Below are positions 16,317 through 23,485 of a DNA stretch of 32,578 bases, piece after piece. The notes under the pieces were generated by a model. The model was given only the letters and a program-made list of their open reading frames with translations. It made no database searches and was not told where the DNA came from. Positions within the stretch are counted from its first letter, which is position 1. Each line of letters opens with the position of its first letter. The translations under genes and the position numbers were made by a program. The stretch comes from Opitutia bacterium (GTDB lineage Bacteria; Verrucomicrobiota; Verrucomicrobiia; Opitutales; Opitutaceae), in the NCBI GenBank assembly GCA_002737275.1, contig NSIG01000024.1, positions 1-32,578 on the forward strand, written 5' to 3'.

Positions 16317-18160
16317 AGACTCTCTCCGGCCTCGCGCTCGCCGTCGTTTTTAGCGTGCCGCTCGCCCGGGCTCAGCCGTCATTCAAGGGGCCGATGCCCG
16401 ATGCCACGGTGATCGTCGACGCCTCGCTGCGTCGCGCGGCCTATCTCTCTCGCATCGACGAAGCGCTCATCTGGCGCGCGGCGATGGCCAAGCCCGGCGA
16501 ACCCAAAACCTTCGGGCTGGGGGAAATCGTGGCCAAACTCGCACGGCGCGAGGACGCCGCCGCCTGCTCGGAGCGCCTGATCGAGCTGATGAAGGCTCCC
16601 ACGGGGGACATGTTTTGGATGTTCCCGGTAACGGCGATTTACTATCTCGGCCGAGACCAACTCACCCCCGAGGCCAAGGCGGCTGTGCGGGAGGCGTGGC
16701 GGGTGTATATGCCGCTGAGGGGTGATACAGAAAATCATTGGGCGATGTATTACTCGTCGCTCTATCTGATGGCGCAGCAGTGGCCCGACGAACCCGGCGA
16801 ACGCTGGTTCAACGGCAAAAGTTCGCAGGAGAATTTCGAAGAATCGCGCGATTACCTGCTCCATTGGATGGAGCTCACGACCACGACCGGGCAGGGCGAA
16901 TACGACTGCACGCACTACATCGGCGAGTATGCGATTCCGTTGCTCCACCTCGCGACCTGGGCCCGGGACGCGGCGATGCGGCAACGCGGGCGGATGATGC
17001 TCGATTACGTTTTCGCCGATTACGCCGTCGAGACGCTCGACGGAATGTATGTCGGCGCTCATGCCCGCACCGATGACACGACGCTGCTTGAGAAATGGAA
17101 CGGATTTTCGTCGTTCTTCGGTTGGTTGTTGCTCGGCAATTGTCCGCCGACGGTCTCCTACGGCGGCTGGGGCATCTATTTCGTGGCGGCCGCAAAGAAC
17201 TACGAATTGCCCGAAGTGATTTACCGCATCGGCACCGATCGCGCCGGGACTTACGCCCACTACGAGCGCAAGCGCACCCGGCACCGCTGGCGTAACAGCG
17301 ACGTGCGTAACGCCCCGGTGTACAAAACTACCTACATCACCAAGGACTACGCCGTCGGCTCTGATCAGGGCGGCCTCCTTCAGCCGATCCAGCAGCACTC
17401 TTGGGATGTGACGTGGGCCGTGCCCGATCCGCGCGGCGTGCATAACACGATTTTCTCCAATCAACCGCATTTCAGCACCTACGAGCTGATGATGTATTTC
17501 TCGGAGAAACCCGATTTCATGCCGGCCACCGTCACGTCGCAGGGCAAGCCCACCTACATCAGCGAGTCGAAGTTGCTCGGTGGTTCGCCCTACGAGCAGA
17601 TCTTCCAACGCGATGACACGGTGATCTCGCTTTGCCACGTTCCGGCGGGCGCGAATTTCGAGCAGGTCAACGGCTTTTTCTCCAAAGACCTCGCGCGCGT
17701 GGAGGAAGACGCGTCGGGTTGGATCTTCACCCAAGGCGGCAACGCCTACATCGCTTATCGGCCGCTCGCGCCCTATGAATGGAAGCCGCTCGAGGTCGGC
17801 GGCAAACGCCTGCGTTCGCCGCAAGGTAAAAATGGCACGATCGTCCAGGCCGCGTCCGTCGCCGAGTTCAAGAGCTGGGACGATTTCAAAGCCGCGATCC
17901 GCGCGCTGCCGCTGGAAATCCGGCTTGAGCCCACGCCACGCGTGGCGTTCACGACCCTGCGCGGGAAGAAACTCGTCTGCACCTACGGTGCGGCCCCGAT
18001 CGTCGACGGCACGACGTTCGATTACTCCGGTTGGAAGCTCTTTTCTGGGCCTTACCTGAATGCTGAGGTCGGCTCGGGCAAACTCACGATCACCCACGGC
18101 GCACTCGAGCGCGTGCTGGACTTTAACACCGTCACGATCACGGATCGGGTGAAACCGTGA
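16313..18160 (+). CDS. Secreted toroid-like protein, copy 1 (possible polysaccharide lyase or hydrolase)
   Basis: A 615-residue exported protein that I do not recognise as a named family. Residues 1-20 are a signal peptide and the mature protein starts near 'QPSFKGPMPD'. Residues 30 to about 310 are helical, with 'GDTENHWAMYYSSLYLMAQQ' (137-156) and 'GQGEYDCTHYIGEYAIPLLH' (around 192-211), reminiscent of (alpha/alpha)-toroid enzymes. From about 330 the chain is beta-rich: 'YAVGSDQGGLLQPIQQHSWD' (346 on), 'WAVPDPRGVHNTIFSNQPHF', 'VNGFFSKDL' and 'GWIFTQGGNAYIAYRPL'. A toroid plus beta-sandwich is the plan of several polysaccharide lyases (heparinase II/III-like and related), so a new lyase or hydrolase family is a fair hypothesis. 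The conserved Glu-Asn-His and Gln-Gln-His clusters are candidate active-site residues. It is coupled by ATGA to the propeller upstream. The function is not established. Confidence 0.82.
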   Translation: MKTLSGLALAVVFSVPLARAQPSFKGPMPDATVIVDASLRRAAYLSRIDEALIWRAAMAKPGEPKTFGLGEIVAKLARREDAAACSERLIELMKAPTGDMFWMFPVTAIYYLGRDQLTPEAKAAVREAWRVYMPLRGDTENHWAMYYSSLYLMAQQWPDEPGERWFNGKSSQENFEESRDYLLHWMELTTTTGQGEYDCTHYIGEYAIPLLHLATWARDAAMRQRGRMMLDYVFADYAVETLDGMYVGAHARTDDTTLLEKWNGFSSFFGWLLLGNCPPTVSYGGWGIYFVAAAKNYELPEVIYRIGTDRAGTYAHYERKRTRHRWRNSDVRNAPVYKTTYITKDYAVGSDQGGLLQPIQQHSWDVTWAVPDPRGVHNTIFSNQPHFSTYELMMYFSEKPDFMPATVTSQGKPTYISESKLLGGSPYEQIFQRDDTVISLCHVPAGANFEQVNGFFSKDLARVEEDASGWIFTQGGNAYIAYRPLAPYEWKPLEVGGKRLRSPQGKNGTIVQAASVAEFKSWDDFKAAIRALPLEIRLEPTPRVAFTTLRGKKLVCTYGAAPIVDGTTFDYSGWKLFSGPYLNAEVGSGKLTITHGALERVLDFNTVTITDRVKP

Positions 18161-18173
18161 TGCCATTGCCCGC

Positions 18174-19190
18174 ATGAAAATCCGTTATTATCTGTTTCTG
18201 GGCGCCCTCAGCTGCGCCCTGCCGGTGCTTTCCGCGCCGCCAGCGCCGGAGTATGAATTCTTCATCGCGGCGAACATCAACCGCAACTACGTCATCGGCT
18301 CAAAAATCGTCACGACCAACGGCATTTTTCGGCGCGACGTTGCTGGTGCTTGGCAGCATGTCGGCTATAACGACACCGGCATCAGCGCCTTCGCCTTCGA
18401 TCCCCGCGACCGCGGCGTCATTTACACCACTACTACCAACGGCCTGTGGCGTAGCCTCGACGGCGGCAAACTCTGGCGCATCTGCAACGATTCCGAGATG
18501 ACCGAAGGCCTCGACGTGGCCGTCGATCCCAACGCGCCCGATCACGTCTATCTCGCTTTGCCCGACGGCATCGCGTTCTCCTCCGACCGAGCCCAACACC
18601 TCGAACGTCGGGAACACGGCTTGCCGGCGCGGGGCAAGTTCACGCGGGCACTGGCGATCGACCGCACCCGCGCGGGGCGCGTTCTGGCCGGTTGCGAGAT
18701 CGGGATCTACCTGACGGAAGACGCGGGCAAAAACTGGCGCCAAGTTCTGCCGACGAAAGATACGGTCGCCGACATCCAGCAATCCCCGCATGATCCGCGT
18801 ATCTGGTTCGCCGTCACTCAGAGTGCGGGCGCTTGGCGCTCGGCCGACGGCGGCCTCACTTGGATCCACGTGCCCGCCGCACCGGGTGACCGACCGCTCC
18901 ACAACGTCACCTTCGACGTCACCAATCCCAACCGTCTCGCCATCGGCAGTTGGGGCCGGGGCGTGTGGACGAGCGAAGACGGGGGACGGACCTGGACCGA
19001 TCGCAACGCCGGGTTGCCCGCTGGGGCCCGGGTTTGGCGGGTCGGCGTCGATCCGGCGGGCCGGCTGTTCGCGAGCGTGGTCGAGGAGACGCTGTTTCAG
19101 TCGGCGGATTTCGGGCGGGCGTGGCGCCCCGATGCATTGGCCGGTTCGGCGGTGAAGAAGTTCCTCTTGCTGCCCAAGGCCCCAAAGTAA
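18174..19190 (+). CDS. Secreted Asp-box beta-propeller protein, copy 2
   Basis: A 338-residue paralog of the propeller at 15297. The signal peptide is residues 1-20 (YYLFLGALSCALPVLSAPPA). Asp-boxes are 'SLDGGKLW', 'TEDAGKNW', 'SADGGLTW', 'SEDGGRTW' and 'SADFGRAW'. One blade is degenerate: 'SSDRAQHLERREHG' replaces the 'SRDRGATWTRMNDG' of copy 1, with the Gly and Trp of the Asp-box lost. Shared landmarks with copy 1 include 'VDPNAPDHVYLALPDGIAF', 'GCEIGIYLTED', 'QQSPHDPRIWFAVT' and 'LHNVTFD'. It lies 13 bp after copy 1's large partner and 18 bp before its own. The role is unknown; ligand binding or catalysis paired with the adjacent toroid-like protein is inferred from the conserved pairing. 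Confidence 0.84.
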   Translation: MKIRYYLFLGALSCALPVLSAPPAPEYEFFIAANINRNYVIGSKIVTTNGIFRRDVAGAWQHVGYNDTGISAFAFDPRDRGVIYTTTTNGLWRSLDGGKLWRICNDSEMTEGLDVAVDPNAPDHVYLALPDGIAFSSDRAQHLERREHGLPARGKFTRALAIDRTRAGRVLAGCEIGIYLTEDAGKNWRQVLPTKDTVADIQQSPHDPRIWFAVTQSAGAWRSADGGLTWIHVPAAPGDRPLHNVTFDVTNPNRLAIGSWGRGVWTSEDGGRTWTDRNAGLPAGARVWRVGVDPAGRLFASVVEETLFQSADFGRAWRPDALAGSAVKKFLLLPKAPK

Positions 19191-19208
19191 ACCCGCCGCC
19201 TTTTTTCG

Positions 19209-21095
19209 ATGAAACGCCCGCTATACCTTCTCCCGTTGCTCGCCTTGGTGGGGCTTCGTCTTGCCGCCCAACCCTCGTTTGAAGGACCGGTTCCATCGAC
19301 GGTGCCGGAGATCGACGAGGATCGGCGTCGTGCGGCTTACGTCCGCCGGGTGGACGAGATTCTCGGCTGGGCGGCGGCGGGAGGCAAGGCAACGACGGAC
19401 GATCCGGCGAAACTTGATCTAGCCATGATCGCGGCGAAAATCGTGCGTGGCGAGGATCTGCCCGGCTGCTCCCAGCGCGTGATCGAGCTGATGCGAGAGC
19501 CCGGCACCGGGCCTTTCTGGATGTTTCCGACCGTGTGCATCGCCTACCTCGGTCGCGATCGCTTGTCCCCGGAGGCGTTGGCCTCGATCCGCACCGCGTG
19601 GAAAACGACCCGCCAGCAGCGTGGCGACACCGAGAACCACTTCGTGATGTATTACGCATCGCTCTACCTCATGGCCGAACTTTACCCCGATGAATCGGCC
19701 GAGACGTGGTATTCCGGCCGCTCCTCGGCCGAAAATTTCGCCGAGGCCAGCGCATTTCTCATCAAGTGGATCGATACGAATACGACGGTCGGACAGGGTG
19801 AGTTCAACACCTCGAATTATATCGGCGAGTATGCGATCCCGCTGAGTTTCCTCGCCAACTGGTCGAAAGATCCCGCGATGCGCCAACGCGCGAGCATGAT
19901 GCTCGACTGGCTCTTCGCCGAACTGGCGACCTCTTCGCTCAACGGCGTGCTCCGCGGTCCCCATTCGCGCACCGATGAAGGCGCGGTGATCGAGCGGTGG
20001 CAGGCCATGACGTCCTTCTTCAGCTGGCTTTTGTTTGGCAACACGCCGCCCACGGCCGGCTATAGCGGCTGGGGACTTTATTTCGCCCCGCTCGCCAAAA
20101 GCTACCACTTGCCCGAGGTGACCTACCGCATCGCCACCGACCGAAGGGGCGACTTCATCCAGCGCGATCGCGCCCGCGTGCGCCGGCTTTGGCGTTACAG
20201 CGATGAGCTTTCACCGCCCGTTTATAAGACCAATTACCTACGTCACGACTACGGCGTCGGCTCGACGACGGGCGGCCTCATCGATCCGATCCAGTCCCAC
20301 GTCTGGGACGTCACCTGGGCCGAGTCCGACCCGAGGGGAAAACACCCCACGATGTTCTCGCTGCATCCGCATTCGTCATCCCGGGCAATGCAGTCGTCTT
20401 TCACCGCCTACCCCGAGCCCATGATCAAAGGGGTTACGTTTGAGGGTAAACCGTCCTACGATTCGCCCGACAAGCTCATGGGCAGCTCGCCCTTCGAGCA
20501 GGTGTTTCAGGACCTCGACACGGTGATCGCGCTTTACGCAATCGCGCCGGGCGAACGGTTTCCCCACATCAACGGCTTCTTTTCCAAGGACCTCATCAAC
20601 GTCACGGAGGACGACTCCGGCTGGATCTTTGCGCAAGGCGGCCGCGCTTATCTCGCCTATCGGCCGCTCGCGAGTTACCACTGGATTCCCTACCTTCACT
20701 ACAAATCCGGTTGGGCCAAACAACGGCTCAACCTTGGCGGCCGGGTGCTCACCAGCCCGCACCTCAACAACGGAACGATTGTGCAGGCGGCGGGGGTGGG
20801 TGAGTTCACGGATTTCGCGGCTTTTCAACGGGCGATCCGCGCGTTGCCGCTCGCGTTCAAGCTCGATCCGTTGCCCGCCGTGGAAATGACCACGCTGCGC
20901 GGGAATAAAATTTCCTTCACCTTCGGGACCGTGCCGCAGGTGAACGGCCGTGCGGTCGACTACCGTGCTTGGAAACTTTTCGAAGGCCCCCACCTCAACG
21001 CCGAGGTGGGCGGCCGGAAGCTCACGATCACCCACGGCCGGCTCGAGCGCGTGCTCGACTTCAACACCTTGTCCGTCACCAACCGCGTAAAATGA
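19209..21095 (+). CDS. Secreted toroid-like protein, copy 2
   Basis: A 628-residue paralog of the protein at 16313, alignable from end to end. The signal peptide is 1-20 (MKRPLYLLPLLALVGLRLAA) and the mature start 'QPSFEGPVPS' mirrors copy 1. Conserved blocks are 'GDTENHFVMYYASLYLMAEL' (139-158), 'GQGEFNTSNYIGEYAIPLSF', 'YGVGSTTGGLIDPIQSHVWD' (348 on), 'PFEQVFQDLDTVIALYAIAP', 'INGFFSKDL' and the C-terminal 'LTITHGRLERVLDFNTLSVT'. Differences between copies point to different specificity: copy 2 has 'NTSN' where copy 1 has 'DCTH', 'QSH' where copy 1 has 'QQH', and a 12-residue insertion around 'HWIPYLHYKSGWAKQRLNLG'. Its stop overlaps the M28 peptidase start (ATGA), so the peptidase is co-translated with it. 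No family name can be given with confidence. Confidence 0.82.
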   Translation: MKRPLYLLPLLALVGLRLAAQPSFEGPVPSTVPEIDEDRRRAAYVRRVDEILGWAAAGGKATTDDPAKLDLAMIAAKIVRGEDLPGCSQRVIELMREPGTGPFWMFPTVCIAYLGRDRLSPEALASIRTAWKTTRQQRGDTENHFVMYYASLYLMAELYPDESAETWYSGRSSAENFAEASAFLIKWIDTNTTVGQGEFNTSNYIGEYAIPLSFLANWSKDPAMRQRASMMLDWLFAELATSSLNGVLRGPHSRTDEGAVIERWQAMTSFFSWLLFGNTPPTAGYSGWGLYFAPLAKSYHLPEVTYRIATDRRGDFIQRDRARVRRLWRYSDELSPPVYKTNYLRHDYGVGSTTGGLIDPIQSHVWDVTWAESDPRGKHPTMFSLHPHSSSRAMQSSFTAYPEPMIKGVTFEGKPSYDSPDKLMGSSPFEQVFQDLDTVIALYAIAPGERFPHINGFFSKDLINVTEDDSGWIFAQGGRAYLAYRPLASYHWIPYLHYKSGWAKQRLNLGGRVLTSPHLNNGTIVQAAGVGEFTDFAAFQRAIRALPLAFKLDPLPAVEMTTLRGNKISFTFGTVPQVNGRAVDYRAWKLFEGPHLNAEVGGRKLTITHGRLERVLDFNTLSVTNRVK

Positions 21096-22492
21096 ACTTC
21101 ATTGTTCGAACCCTCTGCCTGCTCCCGCTGATTTTAACCGCGGAGCTTCCGGCCCAGCCTGCGCTCCCTCCGGTCGTCACCGCGCTGCTCGCGGATCGCT
21201 CGGGCCACGACTTGCTCGGGCGATTGTCGGACGATTTTGGCGGCCGAGTCACCGGGAGTCCGGCCAACCGTGCGGCGATGGATGCGCTCGTCGCCGAATT
21301 GCGCGCGCTCGGCCTCAAACCCGAGGAGCAGAAATTTACGATGCTCGGCTGGGCGCGCGGCGATGACGAGGTCACGCTGCTCGCGCCGCTGCCCGAGGCC
21401 CGGCGATTGCGCGTGGCGGCACTTTCATCCACGCAGGCGCACGCGCCGTTTGAGGCCGAGGTCGTCGACATCGGGCAGGGTCGTGACGCTGATTTTGCGA
21501 AGGCGGATGTGCGCGGAAAGGTCGGCCTGTTGGCGGCCAACACGACGGTTCCGCGCGGATTCTACGAGCAGGCCGCGAACGAACGCGGGATGCGCGGCGT
21601 GCTTTTTATCAATCGCGAGGGGGGCGGTCAGTTGCTCGCTCGCGCCGGTTCATTCGGTGACGAACCGTTGAAAATCCCGGTCTACAGCATCGCTCAGGAA
21701 GAGGGCCGGTGGATCAGTCGCCTGTTGGCGCGGGGGAAATCCGTGCGCGTGCGGATGCACACGCGTTCGCGTTGTATGCCAATTGAAACGTCGAACCTGA
21801 TCGTGCGTTTCCCCGGCCGCACTGCGGAGAAGATCGTGATCGGCGCGCATTTTGATTCTTGGGATCTCGGCCAAGGCGCGACCGACAACGGCCTCGGTGT
21901 CGCCCAAGTCTTCGGGCTCGCCAAATACCTTGCGGCACATCCGGCCGACCGCCTGCGTCCGATCGAACTCGTCTGGTTCAACGGCGAGGAGCAGGGGCTT
22001 TGGGGTTCGCGGCACGCGGCGCAGGCCGCGCGCGGCGAGGCCATCGCGGCGATGGTGAATCTCGATATGGTCGGATATCCGCTGTCGGTGAATGCCTGCG
22101 GCGACGACCGGCTCGTGCCGATGCTCAGGCGGTTTGCGGCGACGCTGCCGGTCGAGCGCTTGCGCGAAGGTGTCAAAAACATCGCCTGGTTGGCGAGCGA
22201 CCACACGCCTTACCAACTCGACGGCGTGAACGTCATCACCTTCGGTGCCCACATTGATCGCGAAATCGTGCGCTATTACCACGATTTCGCCGACACCTTC
22301 GACAAGATCGACGCGAAGATGATCGCTGAGTCGTCGGCGACGATCGGGGCACTCACTTTGTTCCTCGCCGATGCGCCCGAACTCACCGCGCAGCGCCGCC
22401 CGGCCGAGGAAATCGCCGCGACGGTGAAGATGTTTGATCTGACGCCCCGGCTGACCGCGATGGGGCTTTGGCCGCGCGAGGCGGGGCGATAA
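21092..22492 (+). CDS. Secreted M28-family metallopeptidase
   Basis: A 466-residue exported zinc aminopeptidase or carboxypeptidase of the M28 family. I chose the ATG at 21092, which overlaps the preceding stop (ATGA) and opens a signal peptide (VRTLCLLPLILTAELPAQPA); an open frame upstream is a shadow of the previous gene. Residues 140-215 look like an inserted PA-like domain ('VVDIGQGRDADFAKADVRGK'). The dizinc site is complete: His253 in 'IGAHFDSWD', Asp265 in 'GATDNGLG', Glu299/Glu300 in 'NGEEQGLWG', Asp325 in 'NLDMVGYP' and His397 in 'RYYHDFADTFDKID'. It should therefore be active on peptides in the periplasm or outside the cell. Its place as the fifth gene of the propeller-toroid operon suggests that the substrate carries a peptide or amide part. 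Confidence 0.92.
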   Translation: MNFIVRTLCLLPLILTAELPAQPALPPVVTALLADRSGHDLLGRLSDDFGGRVTGSPANRAAMDALVAELRALGLKPEEQKFTMLGWARGDDEVTLLAPLPEARRLRVAALSSTQAHAPFEAEVVDIGQGRDADFAKADVRGKVGLLAANTTVPRGFYEQAANERGMRGVLFINREGGGQLLARAGSFGDEPLKIPVYSIAQEEGRWISRLLARGKSVRVRMHTRSRCMPIETSNLIVRFPGRTAEKIVIGAHFDSWDLGQGATDNGLGVAQVFGLAKYLAAHPADRLRPIELVWFNGEEQGLWGSRHAAQAARGEAIAAMVNLDMVGYPLSVNACGDDRLVPMLRRFAATLPVERLREGVKNIAWLASDHTPYQLDGVNVITFGAHIDREIVRYYHDFADTFDKIDAKMIAESSATIGALTLFLADAPELTAQRRPAEEIAATVKMFDLTPRLTAMGLWPREAGR

Positions 22493-22504
22493 TTTTTTCA
22501 TCCT

Positions 22505-23377
22505 ATGATCACAAACCGTCGCGATTTTATAAAAACCCTCGGTTGGGTTGCCACCGCCGCCGGCGCGCCCCGGCTCTGGGCGGCGACGGGACCGTTGCCC
22601 GCGGCGCCCAACCTACACCGCTCGCCGCTGGTCTCGGCCATGGTGAGCGGCGGGACGATCACGAAAGACGGCAAACTGCTGCCCGCGGTCAGCGCCGCGC
22701 ACCGACTGCACTACGGGACGCGAAAGAAGATTCTATTGATTTTGCATGCGTCGCTGCCGGCTGATTGGGACAGCGCCGAGCAGAAGATCCGGCCGTTGTT
22801 CGAGACCGATGGCTACGCCGTCGAGTCGCTGCACCGTTGGAAAGGCCGCGAGGCCCTGAAAAAGATTGAGGATGCGGAGGCGTTTTTTGTCGGCGGCGGG
22901 GAGACCTTCCTGCTGTTGCGCACCTTATATGAAACGGGCCAGCTCGGGGTTTTGCGCGAACGGGTGTTGGCGGGAGGGGTGTTCAACGGTTCGAGTGCAG
23001 GCTGCAATATCGCGGGCACCGTGATCGGGGCGACCAACGATTTCCCGGTGGTTGACGTGCCCAGCCGAGCGGCGCTGGGACTGTTTCCGTGTGTGTTCAA
23101 TCCGCATCATCCCAAAGTCGGCGAGCCCGAGTATGCCGCCCGGGCGAACAAGATTCGCGGTTATCGCCGGGTGAATCCGGGCGAAACCGTGTTGGGCATC
23201 GGCAACGGTGCGGTCGCGCGCCTGCACGCCGGCAAAGTCACGGTCGAGGCGGGCCCCATCTTCATTTACGACGACGCCGGCAGCCGCGAGTTGCCCGTAG
23301 GTGAAGTTCCCGAGCTGACAAAGCTTCTGGCATCTGCGTCGGTCACGAGCCCGGCCGGTTTGTCATCTATTAGATGA
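22505..23377 (+). CDS. Tat-exported S51 peptidase (dipeptidase E/cyanophycinase-like)
   Basis: A 290-residue serine peptidase of the S51 family, whose members cleave Asp-X dipeptides (PepE) or the beta-Asp-Arg units of cyanophycin. Residues 1-26 carry a twin-arginine signal ('NRRDFIKTLGWVATAAGAPR'). The core shows 'KKILLILHASLPADWDSAEQ', 'DAEAFFVGGGETFLLLRTLY' (about 120-139), the nucleophile elbow 'FNGSSAGCNIAGTVIG' with Ser164, and 'FNPHHPKVGEPEYAARANKI' with His201 as the likely catalytic His. It follows the M28 peptidase by 12 bp and probably ends the operon. The last codons and stop (LSSIR) are formed by a 21-nt palindrome, so the C-terminus may have been changed by insertion of that element. 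The precise substrate is unknown. Confidence 0.88.
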   Translation: MITNRRDFIKTLGWVATAAGAPRLWAATGPLPAAPNLHRSPLVSAMVSGGTITKDGKLLPAVSAAHRLHYGTRKKILLILHASLPADWDSAEQKIRPLFETDGYAVESLHRWKGREALKKIEDAEAFFVGGGETFLLLRTLYETGQLGVLRERVLAGGVFNGSSAGCNIAGTVIGATNDFPVVDVPSRAALGLFPCVFNPHHPKVGEPEYAARANKIRGYRRVNPGETVLGIGNGAVARLHAGKVTVEAGPIFIYDDAGSRELPVGEVPELTKLLASASVTSPAGLSSIR

Positions 23378-23406
23378 CAATCTCCCCGGAGGCGCGGAAT
23401 CGGGGG
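23348..23406 (-). repeat. Palindromic interspersed element, copy 1
   Basis: The core is a perfect 21-nt palindrome at 23360-23380 (TTGTCATCTA, central T, TAGATGACAA). Read on the minus strand, the flanks (CCCCCGATTCC before, ACAAACCGGCCGGGCT after) match copy 2 at 28093-28148. It covers the stop codon of the S51 peptidase gene. It could act as a bidirectional terminator-like hairpin or be a REP/MITE-type mobile unit. Confidence 0.65.
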
Positions 23407-23485
23407 CGCCGACGGTTTGGTCCAATTGGCTGAAACCTTGCGGAAAGCGGGGTGTCTGCCATTTTCTGTCTCTTCTTTCCCCGAC

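Larger units (their letters stand above)
15297..21095 (+). repeat. Tandem duplication of a propeller + toroid-like gene pair
   Basis: The gene pair 15297-18160 is followed after 13 bp by a diverged second copy, 18174-21095, in the same order and orientation. Copies match at protein level over their whole length (propeller 339 vs 338 aa; large protein 615 vs 628 aa). No long DNA identity is visible, so the duplication is old and both copies are intact. Confidence 0.88.

Noticed and set aside
16379-18175. A 598-codon open frame on the minus strand opposite toroid copy 1
   Set aside because: Same reason: composition typical of an antisense frame, and the plus-strand protein has a signal peptide and a full-length paralog downstream.
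18174-19190. Propeller copy 2 as a frameshifted pseudogene
   Set aside because: Despite one odd blade, the frame is open from signal peptide to the normal C-terminus and all later blades align with copy 1.
20969-21091. An upstream extension of the M28 peptidase frame
   Set aside because: The extra 41 residues are Arg/Pro-rich and overlap the end of the preceding gene out of frame; the ATG at 21092 opens a proper signal peptide.
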